Notes under the pieces: model-generated | What the model was told of the DNA's origin: nothing | Database searches by the model: none | The model's input: only the letters and a program-made list of their open reading frames with translations | Part shown: piece after piece, positions 7,703 to 15,299 of the stretch | Layout of the letters: each line of letters starts with the position of its first letter | Numbering within the stretch: the first letter of the stretch is position 1 | Translations under genes and position numbers: made by a program | DNA from: an uncultured Dysosmobacter sp. | GTDB taxonomy: Bacteria > Bacillota > Clostridia > Oscillospirales > Oscillospiraceae | Assembly: GCA_934636905.1 (NCBI GenBank) | Contig: CAKUBJ010000018.1 | Coordinates: 1-38,926 of the forward strand | Direction of reading: 5' to 3' | Length of the DNA stretch: 38,926 nucleotides

Positions 7703-8959
7703 TCAGACCTTCTCCACCACAACTGCGGTGCCCATGCCGCCGCCGATGCAGAGGGTAGCCAGACCCTTCTTGGCCTCGGGACGCTTCATCATCTCGTGGA
7801 TCAGGGTGACGATGATCCGGGCGCCGGAAGCGCCAACGGGGTGACCCAGAGCGATGGCGCCGCCGTTGACGTTGACCTTGCTCATGTCGAAGTGCAGTTC
7901 ACGGGCCACGGCGATGGACTGGGCGGCGAAAGCCTCGTTGGCCTCCACCAGGTCGATGTCCTCGATGGACACGCCGGCCTTCTTCATAGCGGCACGGGAG
8001 GCCACCACGGGGCCGACACCCATGATCTTGGGATCCACGCCGCCCTGGCCCCAGCCGATGAGCTTCACCATGGGCTTCAGGCCGTACTTCTCAACAGCCT
8101 CGCCGGAAGCCAGCACGATGGCGGCAGCGCCGTCGTTGATGCCGGAGGCGTTGGCGGCGGTCACGCGGGGCGTACCCTTGTCCTCGGCGTCCTGAATGCC
8201 GGTGGGCTCAAAGGTGTTGACAACCTGGGGATTGGGAGACTCAGGGCCAACGGGGAACGCGCCGCGGAGTTTGGCGATGCTGTCGGCGGTGACGCCCTCC
8301 TTGGGATACTCGTCGCGCTTGAATTCCACGATCTCCTTCTTCACCTTCACGGGGACGGGAACGATCTCGTCGTCGAAACGGCCAGAGTCGCGGGCGGCGC
8401 AGGCCTTCTGCTGGGAAGCGGCGGCGAACTCGTCCTGCTCACGGCGGGTGATGCCCCAGATGTCGTTGATGTTCTCAGCGGTGGTGCCCATGTGATAGTT
8501 GTTGAAAGCATCCCACAGGCCGTCCTTAATCATCTCGTCCACGACCTTCTTGTCACCCATGCGGGCGCCCCAGCGCTCATCGGGCAGGGTGAAGGGAGCG
8601 GCGCTCATGTTCTCGGTGCCGCCGCAGACCACGATGTCGGAATCGCCGGCCAGAATGGAACGGGCACCCTCAATGACGGACTTCATGCCGGAGCCGCAGA
8701 CCATGCCCACGGTGTAAGCGGGGACGGAATAGGGGATACCGGCCTTCACGGAAACCTGACGGGCGGGGTTCTGGCCCTGACCGGCGGTGAGGATGCAGCC
8801 GAACATCAGTTCGTCCACGTTCTCGGGAGCCACGTTGGCGCGCTTCAGGGCTTCCTTCACCACGATGGCGCCCATGTCCACAGCGGGGGTGTTCTTCAGG
8901 GAACCGCCGAAGGAGCCGATGGCGGTGCGGCAGCAGTTGACGACATAGAGTTCTTTCAT
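7703..8959 (-). CDS. thlA: Acetyl-CoA C-acetyltransferase (thiolase)
   Basis: This 418-residue thiolase condenses two acetyl-CoA to acetoacetyl-CoA, the first step of the clostridial butyrate route. The nucleophile Cys88 lies in VCGSGMKSV, His373 in [13 protein letters not shown] and the second catalytic Cys404 in CIGGGMGTA. The family is usually about 392 residues; the extra length is an insertion at roughly residues 237-263, rich in Pro, Asn, Glu and Asp, just before the [11 protein letters not shown] motif. A GGAGGAACAT site precedes the ATG. Transcribed alone from a consensus promoter. The upstream region contains three sequences resembling the redox regulator Rex's binding site. No hydroxybutyryl-CoA dehydrogenase or crotonase gene is adjacent. 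Confidence 0.95.
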   Translation of the reverse strand: MKELYVVNCCRTAIGSFGGSLKNTPAVDMGAIVVKEALKRANVAPENVDELMFGCILTAGQGQNPARQVSVKAGIPYSVPAYTVGMVCGSGMKSVIEGARSILAGDSDIVVCGGTENMSAAPFTLPDERWGARMGDKKVVDEMIKDGLWDAFNNYHMGTTAENINDIWGITRREQDEFAAASQQKACAARDSGRFDDEIVPVPVKVKKEIVEFKRDEYPKEGVTADSIAKLRGAFPVGPESPNPQVVNTFEPTGIQDAEDKGTPRVTAANASGINDGAAAIVLASGEAVEKYGLKPMVKLIGWGQGGVDPKIMGVGPVVASRAAMKKAGVSIEDIDLVEANEAFAAQSIAVARELHFDMSKVNVNGGAIALGHPVGASGARIIVTLIHEMMKRPEAKKGLATLCIGGGMGTAVVVEKV

Positions 8960-9024
8960 GATGTTCCTCCATTTTTTTCAGGCAGGACAGACGCCTGCCG
9001 GGTTTACTCAAGCAGCGGGATTAA

Positions 9025-9042
9025 TTGTTAAATTATTATCAA
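9025..9042. promoter_or_regulatory. Rex-box-like operator 1 (thiolase leader)
   Basis: TTGTTAAATTATTATCAA fits the 7-4-7 Rex pattern TTGTTAA-N4-TTAACAA with one mismatch in the right arm. It lies about 25-40 nt downstream of the predicted start of the thiolase transcript, so a bound repressor would block elongation. Rex senses the NADH/NAD+ ratio and controls thl genes in solventogenic clostridia. Binding here is inferred. Confidence 0.6.
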
Positions 9043-9071
9043 TTAACTTCATCTCTCTCGCTTCGAGTAGA

Positions 9072-9100
9072 ATTATAGGCGCTTTTCCCCGGTGCGTCAA
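9072..9100 (-). promoter_or_regulatory. Thiolase promoter
   Basis: The minus strand has TTGACG (9095-9100), a 17-bp spacer and a perfect TATAAT (9072-9077). The start would fall near 9065, leaving a leader of about 105 nt that contains Rex-like operator 1. Confidence 0.8.
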
Positions 9101-9125
9101 CGATAATCTGACTTTTCACGAAATT

Positions 9126-9143
9126 TTGTTAAATGATTCACAA
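9126..9143. promoter_or_regulatory. Rex-box-like operator 2
   Basis: TTGTTAAATGATTCACAA consists of the two accepted Rex half-sites, TTGTTAA and TTGTGAA (reverse complement of TTCACAA), at the correct 4-bp spacing. It lies upstream of the thiolase -35 box. A weaker third candidate, TTGACGAATTTTTAACAA, is at 9167-9184. Confidence 0.6.
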
Positions 9144-9189
9144 TTCCGTTGTGACTTTCGTCTAAATTGACGAATTTTTAACAAAGTCG

Positions 9190-10143
9190 TCAGGTAATGG
9201 TTTGCCTCTCCTTAATCCCCTTCCAGAAGGCCGCAGGATTCAATGTTCCGTACTCTTGGGCGCACTGAATCCGGCTGGTTTCCGCCGCGTCCTGAAGCAG
9301 TCGGTCGAAGTATGCCTCCCCCACCGCCGCCGTGTCAGTAGGGAGCCGCCGGAGAATCCAGAACCCGGCATCCGTTTCCAGCACACCGGAAATCTGCCCC
9401 GGTTCCAGCACCGCCGCCGCGTCCCGGAGAGCGTCCGTCCAGTCCGCCTCCGTCAGTTCCCCTCCCCCGGTTTCCTTCAGCAGAGCATCAAAGGCAGCGG
9501 AGGAATCCTCCGCCCCGTTGACGCGGCCAAACAGATCCGCCGCCCGCTGCCCTGCCGTTTCCCTGTCTCCCCCGGCGGGAACCGGAATCCCCTCCGCCCG
9601 CAGGAAGCCATGTTCCCTTCCGAACTGCTCCAGTTCTTCCGCCGTCGGCGCCAGCGGGCTGTCCGCCTCCTGAAAAAGGGCATAGAGTCTGGCATATTCC
9701 TGCCCCGTTTCCGTCAGAATCCGCCCCTGCGTCTCCGTCAGCCAGGGATAGTCCCGCCGGGGCAGGGCGGCCTGCTCCTCCTCCGTCAGGGTGCAGCCCC
9801 ACTCCTCCGCCCAGGCCTGCACCGCCGCATAAAGGGCGGTGTCCGTCAGCGCGTCCGCCTTCACCCGCTCCGCCAATGTCTCCCCCGTTCCCAGCGGCAA
9901 ATCCCAGTCCGGCTCCGTCCCGGCGGCGGCACACTGCTCCTCCAGCTGCCGGCAGTCCGATGCCAGCCAGTAGAGATACTGCCACGCCGGAATCTCCCGG
10001 CCGTCGATGACCAGCAGGATTCCGTCCTCATCCAACCCGGCGGCCTGTCCCAGAACCGGCGCGGCGGCAGCCTCCTCTCGGCTGCCGCACCCGGACAGCA
10101 CCGCGCACAGCAGAAGGATTCCCAGCCATGTCTGTTTTTTCAT
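9190..10143 (-). CDS. PrsA/SurA-like lipoprotein with parvulin-type C-terminal region
   Basis: This 317-residue protein has a lipoprotein signal, MKKQTWLGILLLCAVLSGC, with the lipobox LSGC. After an acidic linker comes a helical segment and then a C-terminal region that reads like a divergent parvulin domain, including ALLKETGGGELTEADW and AAAVLEPGQISGVLETDAGFWILRR; the latter matches the LxPGQVSxxVxTxxGYHI core of PpiC-type prolyl isomerases. It is probably a membrane-anchored extracytoplasmic folding factor, but several parvulin residues look degenerate and activity is uncertain. The ATG at 10143 follows CGGGAGGTGTGCG. A strong hairpin separates it from the arc operon upstream. Confidence 0.75.
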   Translation of the reverse strand: MKKQTWLGILLLCAVLSGCGSREEAAAAPVLGQAAGLDEDGILLVIDGREIPAWQYLYWLASDCRQLEEQCAAAGTEPDWDLPLGTGETLAERVKADALTDTALYAAVQAWAEEWGCTLTEEEQAALPRRDYPWLTETQGRILTETGQEYARLYALFQEADSPLAPTAEELEQFGREHGFLRAEGIPVPAGGDRETAGQRAADLFGRVNGAEDSSAAFDALLKETGGGELTEADWTDALRDAAAVLEPGQISGVLETDAGFWILRRLPTDTAAVGEAYFDRLLQDAAETSRIQCAQEYGTLNPAAFWKGIKERQTIT

Positions 10144-10210
10144 CGCACACCTCCCGAGGTTTGTCCTTTCTCCCATGGTATGCGTGGCGGCGGAGCAATA
10201 TGCGCAGACG

Positions 10211-10245
10211 GACACCGCCCCGCCGCAAAGCGGCGGGGCGGTGTC
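10211..10245 (-). terminator. Strong hairpin at the end of the arc operon
   Basis: Perfect 16-bp stem GACACCGCCCCGCCGC/GCGGCGGGGCGGTGTC with a 3-nt loop, 18 bp past the antiporter stop. No U-tract follows on the minus strand, so it may act as an mRNA 3'-end stabiliser rather than a textbook terminator. Confidence 0.6.
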
Positions 10246-10262
10246 GGAACAGAGGAGCCGCA

Positions 10263-11648
10263 TCAGAGCAGCGCGGCGGCAATCAGCAGGAGGGTCGTCA
10301 GCAGCAGATAAATCACCATCAGCTTCCACACGAATTTCAGCCACTTCTCATAGGGAATCCGTCCCAGTGCCAGCGCCCCCATCACCACGGCGGCGGTGGG
10401 CGTCACCAGATTCACAAGGCCGCAGGCAGACTGGAAGGCCGTCACCACCACGTCGCCGCCAACGCCGGCAAACTGTCCCAGAGGCGCCACCACCGGCACC
10501 GACAGCGTGGCCAGCCCGGAGGAGGAGGGAATCAGCACGGACAGGGGGAGATAGATGAGATACACCAGCACCACAAAAGCCACGGCTCCCAGCCCGGACA
10601 GGGCACGTTCCCCCCAATGGAGGATGGTATCGGTGATGCGGCCGTCGTTCATCAGCACGGTGATGCCCCGGCTGATGCCGATGATGAAGGCCACACCCAG
10701 CAGATCCGTACAGCCGGAGACAAACGTCTCCGCCAGCGTCACCTCTCCCATGTGATCCATCAGTCCCACCGCGATGCCCCCCACCAGAAACAGGGCAGAC
10801 AGTTCCGGGAACCACCAGCCCAGCGCCGGCAGGGGCAGTCCCATCTCGTCAAAGGGGATGACCCCGTAAATCATCACAAGGAACGTCCCGGCAAAAACCA
10901 GCAGGATGGCCATGTGCCGCCGCGTCAGGGGCTGGACGTGTCCCGCATCGGCGTGGAGCCGCCCTGCGCCGATGCCCACCACCGAGCGGCCGGGGTTCTT
11001 TTTCACTCCGGCGGCATAGGCGGAGACGTACCAGATGGCAATCCCCTCAAACAGCACAAACTGGAGAATCCGCCAGAGGATGCCGTCTCCCAGCGACACG
11101 CCGGCAAAGCCGGCGGCAATACCGGTGGCAAAGGGGTTCACCGTGGAGGCAATGACCCCCGCCCCTGCCCCCAGCAGAATCACCGCCACCCCCACCACCG
11201 CGTCATAGCCCGCCGCCAGAAACACCGGCAGCAGGAGGGGGAAGAACGCCATGGTTTCCTCCCACATTCCGTAGGTGGTGCCGCCAAGACCGAAGAACAC
11301 CATGAGGATGGCAATGAGCAGGCTTTCCCTGCCCTTCAGCCGGGCAATCACATTGCTGACTCCGGCGTCAATGGCGCCGGTTTTCATGACGACGCCCAGA
11401 AAGCCGCCTACCATCAGGATGAACACGCAGACGTCCACCGCGTCGTAAAACCCGCTGAAGGCGGCCTTCAGCACCGCTCCCGCCCCCTGGGGTGCCGCCT
11501 TCACGGCGTGATAGCTGCCGGAGACGGGAACGCCGTCCCGATAGTCATAGCTGCCTGCCGGGATGAACCATGTGGTGGCGGCCACCAGAATAATCAGGCA
11601 GAACAGGATGGTATAGGCCGTAGGCATCCGGAATTTGCGCTGTTCCAT
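10263..11648 (-). CDS. arcD: YfcC/DcuC-family transporter, probable arginine/ornithine antiporter
   Basis: This 461-residue integral membrane protein has about 12 hydrophobic segments and features of the YfcC (C4-dicarboxylate anaerobic carrier) family: FRMPTAYTILFCLIIL at the start, GTTYGMWEETMAFFPLLLPV, GAGAGVIASTVNPFATGIA and a C-terminal IPSSSGLATLSVPVVAPL. Streptococcal ArcD proteins belong to this same family. Together with its place 27 bp after arcB, this supports arginine-in/ornithine-out exchange, though the substrate is inferred from context. It is unrelated to the APC-type ArcD of Pseudomonas. The ATG at 11648 follows GCAAGGAGGGAAGAAGCC. It is the last gene of the operon. Confidence 0.78.
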   Translation of the reverse strand: MEQRKFRMPTAYTILFCLIILVAATTWFIPAGSYDYRDGVPVSGSYHAVKAAPQGAGAVLKAAFSGFYDAVDVCVFILMVGGFLGVVMKTGAIDAGVSNVIARLKGRESLLIAILMVFFGLGGTTYGMWEETMAFFPLLLPVFLAAGYDAVVGVAVILLGAGAGVIASTVNPFATGIAAGFAGVSLGDGILWRILQFVLFEGIAIWYVSAYAAGVKKNPGRSVVGIGAGRLHADAGHVQPLTRRHMAILLVFAGTFLVMIYGVIPFDEMGLPLPALGWWFPELSALFLVGGIAVGLMDHMGEVTLAETFVSGCTDLLGVAFIIGISRGITVLMNDGRITDTILHWGERALSGLGAVAFVVLVYLIYLPLSVLIPSSSGLATLSVPVVAPLGQFAGVGGDVVVTAFQSACGLVNLVTPTAAVVMGALALGRIPYEKWLKFVWKLMVIYLLLTTLLLIAAALL

Positions 11649-11675
11649 GGGCTTCTTCCCTCCTTGCCGGCAGAT

Positions 11676-12674
11676 TTATACGCCGATGGTGGCCGCCATG
11701 ACGGCCTTGATGGAGTGCATCCGGTTCTCCGCCTCGTCAAACACCACGCTGTGGCGGGAGCGGAACACCTCGTCCGTCACCTCCCGGATGTCCACGCCCC
11801 TGTCGTGCCACTCCTTGGCCATCTTCGTCTCAAAGTCGTGGAAGGAGGGCAGGCAGTGGAGATACAGCACATCGGGATTCTCCGCGGCCTTCAGGGTTTC
11901 CTCCGTCACCCGGAAGGGGGAGAGCAGCCGCACCCGCTCCGGAATCTGTGCCTCCTCCCCCATGGAGGCCCACACATCGCCATAGATTACGTCGGCACCC
12001 TTCAGATCCTCCATATGGTCGGTGATTTCAATCAGCCCGCCGTTTTTCCGGGCTTCTTCAAAGGTGGATTTTACCACCTGCTGATCCATCTGCCGCGCCA
12101 GTTCCTCCGGCCCCATGGCCACAAAGTGCATTCCCATCTTGGCGGCACCCATCATCCACGCGTAGCACATATTGTTCCGCACGTCGCCGGGAAACACCAC
12201 CTTCACCTTGTTCAGGGGCTTTTTGCAGTGCTCCTCAATGGTCATGAGATCCGCCAGAATCTGGGTGGGGTGGTCGGCGTCCGTCAGGCCGTTCCACACC
12301 GGCACGCCGGCCCACTTCGCCAGATCCTCCACCACCTGCTGGTCATAGCCCCGGTACTCGATGCCGTCAAAAAACCGTCCCAGCACCTTGGCGGAGTCCT
12401 CCAGCGACTCCTTTTTGCCCATCTGGGAGGAGCCGGCGTCCAGATAGGTGACGTGGGCGCCCTCCTGGGTAGCCGCCACCTCAAAGGAGCACCGGGTGCG
12501 GGTGGAGGTCTTTTCAAACAGCAGGACAATGTGCTTGCCCTGCATCATGGGATCGCAGATCCCGGCACGGCGCTTGGCCTTCAGGTCGTGTCCCAGATCC
12601 AGCAGATACCGGATCTCCGCCGGGGTGAAGTCGGCCAAAGTTAAGAAACTCCGGCCTTTCAGATTGACTGCCAT
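11676..12674 (-). CDS. arcB: Ornithine carbamoyltransferase (catabolic)
   Basis: This 332-residue OTCase has the carbamoyl-phosphate loop STRTR (residues 57-61), the HPTQ motif (DADHPTQILADL) and the ornithine-binding HCLPSFHD segment. In the deiminase pathway it runs in reverse, phosphorolysing citrulline to ornithine and carbamoyl phosphate. The catabolic role is inferred from its position between the arginine deiminase and antiporter genes; sequence alone does not separate it from anabolic ArgF. The ATG at 12674 was chosen from the typical MAVNLKGRSFL start, with an AAGGAGAAGC site. It lies 65 bp downstream of arcA. Confidence 0.94.
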   Translation of the reverse strand: MAVNLKGRSFLTLADFTPAEIRYLLDLGHDLKAKRRAGICDPMMQGKHIVLLFEKTSTRTRCSFEVAATQEGAHVTYLDAGSSQMGKKESLEDSAKVLGRFFDGIEYRGYDQQVVEDLAKWAGVPVWNGLTDADHPTQILADLMTIEEHCKKPLNKVKVVFPGDVRNNMCYAWMMGAAKMGMHFVAMGPEELARQMDQQVVKSTFEEARKNGGLIEITDHMEDLKGADVIYGDVWASMGEEAQIPERVRLLSPFRVTEETLKAAENPDVLYLHCLPSFHDFETKMAKEWHDRGVDIREVTDEVFRSRHSVVFDEAENRMHSIKAVMAATIGV

Positions 12675-12739
12675 AATGCTTCTCCTTACCTTTCAAATCC
12701 GTTCATTTTCGGTTCACGGGCGCCCCGCCGACGGGACGC

Positions 12740-13960
12740 TTACGGGTCGTCCCGGATCAGGGGCATACTCATGCAGCGGGGGCCGCCCCTCCCCCGGCTC
12801 AGTTCCGCGCTGGGGATGGTGTGGATGCGGATGCCTGCCTCCTCCAGAGAGCGGTTGGTGACGTAGTTCCGGCTGTACACCACCACCTCGCCGGGGGCGA
12901 TGGCCAGGGTGTTGCTGCCGTCGCTCCACTGCTCCCGGGCGGCGTCGATGACGTGCCCCTGCCCGCAGGGGATCAGGGTCACCTGTGAAAGCCCCAGATG
13001 CTCCTTGAGAATGTCCTCCAGCCGCCCGCTCTCCTGCCGGATGTGCATCCCGCCGTCCTCCAGTTCCATGACGAACACGGTGATGTCATTCAAAATATTG
13101 GGGTGCACGGTGAACTTGTCCCGATCCACCATGGTGAACACGGTGTCCAGATGCATGAAGGAGCGGCTCTTGGGGATATTGAAGGCCAGCACCTTCCGGA
13201 AGGTTCTGCTCTGAGAGAGCACCGTCTGCGCCAGCTGGTCGATGGAGTCCCCCTCCGTTCGCTCCGAGATGCCCACCGCCAGCACCTGCGGGGACAGCAC
13301 CAGAATGTCGCCCCCCTCCAGCGAGGAGGAGGCGCTGCGGTCATACCAGCGGGGCGCGTTCTTGTACCAGGGGTTATGCTCGAAAATCAGCCGCCCGAAC
13401 AGGGTTTCCCGGTTTCTCGTAACGGTGTGCATCCGGTGGATGGACACGCCGGTGCCGATGGTGGCAAAGGGATCCCGGGTAAAATAGAGGTTGGGCATGG
13501 GGTCCACGGCGAAGGGGTAGTCCTCATCCAGTCCGGAGAGATGGTCGCTGAGCCGCCCCCCCTGCTTCCGCAGGTCACTGCGGCGGATGCCCGCCATCAT
13601 GGCGGACACCAGCTCCCTGTCATTCAGGCCGGCAAGGTATGCCGCCACGGCATCCCGGGCGGCTTCGTCCGGCAGGCCGGCCTCGTCCAGAAATTCCGTC
13701 ACGAACCCCTGCCGCACCTCCGGGGAGGTCAGGGAATTCACCACCAGATCCGTCAGGTACACCACCTCCACCCCGGCGTCCCGCAGACACTGGGCAAAGG
13801 CGTCGTGCTCCGCCTGCGCTTCTCTCAGATAGGGAATATCGTCAAACAGCAGCCGTTCCAGATATTCCGGCATAAGGTTTTCCAACTCCTGACCCGGCCG
13901 GTGCAGCAGCACCTTCCGCAGCCGCCCGATCTCGGAGGTATTATGGATGCCTGTTTCCAT
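12740..13960 (-). CDS. arcA: Arginine deiminase
   Basis: This 406-residue enzyme hydrolyses arginine to citrulline and ammonia. Seen directly are the N-terminal substrate loop IGRLRKVLLHRPGQELENL, the NLYFTRDPFATIG motif, FMHLDTVFTMVD and the nucleophilic Cys396 in GRGGPRCMSMP, 10 residues from the C-terminus. Length matches the family (about 405-410). A GGAGTGATCGC site precedes the ATG at 13960. It is the first gene of arcA-arcB-arcD, divergent from thiamine pyrophosphokinase. No ArgR/ArcR-type operator could be recognised with confidence in the 112-bp divergent gap. Confidence 0.96.
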   Translation of the reverse strand: METGIHNTSEIGRLRKVLLHRPGQELENLMPEYLERLLFDDIPYLREAQAEHDAFAQCLRDAGVEVVYLTDLVVNSLTSPEVRQGFVTEFLDEAGLPDEAARDAVAAYLAGLNDRELVSAMMAGIRRSDLRKQGGRLSDHLSGLDEDYPFAVDPMPNLYFTRDPFATIGTGVSIHRMHTVTRNRETLFGRLIFEHNPWYKNAPRWYDRSASSSLEGGDILVLSPQVLAVGISERTEGDSIDQLAQTVLSQSRTFRKVLAFNIPKSRSFMHLDTVFTMVDRDKFTVHPNILNDITVFVMELEDGGMHIRQESGRLEDILKEHLGLSQVTLIPCGQGHVIDAAREQWSDGSNTLAIAPGEVVVYSRNYVTNRSLEEAGIRIHTIPSAELSRGRGGPRCMSMPLIRDDP

Positions 13961-14026
13961 GCGATCACTCCTTTTCCAGTTACGTCATTAGGGTTGCAGT
14001 TTTTTTCGCTTTTATCCGCAAAAAGA

Positions 14027-14055
14027 TTGCGGCGCGCCGGAAAAGGGGGTATGAT
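14027..14055 (+). promoter_or_regulatory. Promoter of the thiamine pyrophosphokinase gene
   Basis: TTGCGG (14027-14032), a 17-bp spacer and TATGAT (14050-14055). The predicted start lies only about 10-17 nt before the coding sequence. Confidence 0.65.
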
Positions 14056-14072
14056 AGCAGGCAGAGGATGTG

Positions 14073-14705
14073 ATGCATATGAAACGCTGTGTCATTGTCG
14101 GCGGTGCGGAAATCCGGACGTATGAACGGGTTCGAAGCTATTTCCGTCCCGGTGACTTTTTCATTTACTGTGACTGCGGCCTGCGGCATCAGGCGGGGCT
14201 GAGGGCGGAGCCCAATCTCATCATCGGGGACTTCGACTCCCACGCAAGGCCGGTTACGGATACGGAAACCATTGTCCTGCCGGTGAAAAAGGACGATACC
14301 GACACGGTATTCGCCGTCAAGGAGGCGCTGCGCCGGGGCTTTGACGACTTCCTGCTGGTGGGCGTTTCCGGTGGGCGGCTGGATCACACGCTGGTGAACG
14401 TCTATTTGCTGGTGATGCTGCGGCAGCAGGGAAAGCGCGCTCTGCTGGTGGACGATTTTTCGGAGATGGAACTGGTGGGGGCGGAGCCGGTGGAGATTTC
14501 CTCCCGCTACCCCTACTACTCGCTGGTAAACATCACCGGCACCGCCCGGGGCATTACGGAAACCGGCTGCAAATTCCCGCTGGACAACGGGGAAATCCGC
14601 TGCGATTACCAGTACGGCACCAGCAACGAGGTGCTGCCGGGGCAGACGGCGGTGGTGTCCGTGAAGGAGGGCACCCTGCTGCTGATCCGGGACTTTCCGG
14701 AATAA
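14073..14705 (+). CDS. thiN: Thiamine pyrophosphokinase
   Basis: The 210-residue protein transfers a pyrophosphate group from ATP to thiamine to give thiamine diphosphate. It shows the family order: RCVIVGGAEI at the start, the metal/ATP-binding IIGDFDSH motif, KKDDTDTVFAVKEAL and GVSGGRLDHTLVNVYLL, followed by a beta-rich thiamine-binding C-terminal domain. The start is ambiguous among ATG 14073, ATG 14079 and GTG 14070; AGAGG at 14063-14067 is best spaced for 14073, while 14079 gives the family's usual MKRCVIVGG start. It is divergent from arcA and followed by two terminator hairpins. Confidence 0.9.
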   Translation: MHMKRCVIVGGAEIRTYERVRSYFRPGDFFIYCDCGLRHQAGLRAEPNLIIGDFDSHARPVTDTETIVLPVKKDDTDTVFAVKEALRRGFDDFLLVGVSGGRLDHTLVNVYLLVMLRQQGKRALLVDDFSEMELVGAEPVEISSRYPYYSLVNITGTARGITETGCKFPLDNGEIRCDYQYGTSNEVLPGQTAVVSVKEGTLLLIRDFPE

Positions 14706-14714
14706 GTGAGAAAA

Positions 14715-14777
14715 CCGTCCGGCACTGTGTGCCGGACGGCCGAAAAACAGTTGACCCGGCCGATATTCGGCCGGGTC
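14715..14777 (+). terminator. Tandem terminator hairpins after thiN
   Basis: Hairpin 1: CCGTCCGGCAC/GTGCCGGACGG (14715-14739), followed by CCGAAAAAC. Hairpin 2: GACCCGGCCGA/TCGGCCGGGTC (14753-14777), followed by TTTCC. Both are perfect 11-bp stems with 3-nt loops. Confidence 0.7.
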
Positions 14778-14899
14778 TTTCCATTTGTATGCAGATTTAC
14801 CGGCGGCAGGTAGTCCGCTGAAACTGTCCGCCGGCAGGAGGTATAAAAGAGCATTTTTTTGTTCTTCTGAAAGGATTTGTCAGTTAGGCAAACAGGAAT

Positions 14900-15085
14900 T
14901 TACATGTCCATTTCAAAAATCAAATCCATGTCTTTGATTTTTCCATAATCAGATATAACCGTTGGAATATATCCTACATAACGATACCCTTTCTTTGCAT
15001 ATTCATCAATAATCTGCCTGTGCTCTTCCGATTTAGCTCCAACTAATTTCCCTATATGCACAGAAACGTATTCATATTTTTTCAT
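14900..15085 (-). CDS. DUF4177-type small protein
   Basis: The 61-residue protein begins MKKYEYVSVHIGKLVGAKSE and continues with HRQIIDEYAKKGYRYVGYIP. The MKKYEY start and the later GY/W-x-YVGYIPT motif are characteristic of DUF4177, a short beta-alpha-beta domain of unknown function. GGAGGTGTTATGCA precedes the ATG at 15085. The gene is clearly more AT-rich than its neighbours, suggesting recent acquisition or relaxed composition. It stands alone. The upstream region contains a TATAAT box near 15130 but no good -35. Confidence 0.75.
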   Translation of the reverse strand: MKKYEYVSVHIGKLVGAKSEEHRQIIDEYAKKGYRYVGYIPTVISDYGKIKDMDLIFEMDM

Positions 15086-15226
15086 TGCATAACACCTCCA
15101 ACTTCCGATTTATCATGCTTTTCCCAATAAATTATATTATATCAGAAAACGGCAGGAAAGTCCACCGTCCAGCCCCGGCACCCGCCCCAGCCCGTCGCAG
15201 ATTCCGTGGTCGGCACTCCTGCCGCC

Positions 15227-15269
15227 GAAAAAATCAGCCGGGAGGACGGCAAAACCGTTCTCCCGGCTG
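15227..15269 (-). terminator. Terminator of the metal efflux operon
   Basis: Minus-strand stem CAGCCGGGAG-x-ACGG paired with CCGT-x-CTCCCGGCTG (15235-15269), followed directly by ATTTTTTC. This is a textbook intrinsic terminator 30 bp after the ATPase stop. Confidence 0.85.
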
Positions 15270-15299
15270 TGTACAGTTCCATCGTTCCCGCTTGCGCGG

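Noticed and set aside
10128..12644. Very long open frame opposite arcB/arcD (also similar ones opposite prfC, 2312-3844, and the SLH enzyme, 23207-26317)
   Set aside because: They are antisense to clearly identified genes, have His/Gly/Gln/Arg-rich low-complexity translations and no family motifs. G+C-rich genes commonly leave such open antisense frames.
11676..12674. Anabolic ornithine carbamoyltransferase (argF)
   Set aside because: Position between arginine deiminase and an antiporter, with no biosynthetic arg genes around, favours the catabolic role.
13961..14072. ArgR-type operator in the arcA-thiN gap
   Set aside because: No convincing pair of ARG boxes was found; AT-rich words there are too short to support a call.
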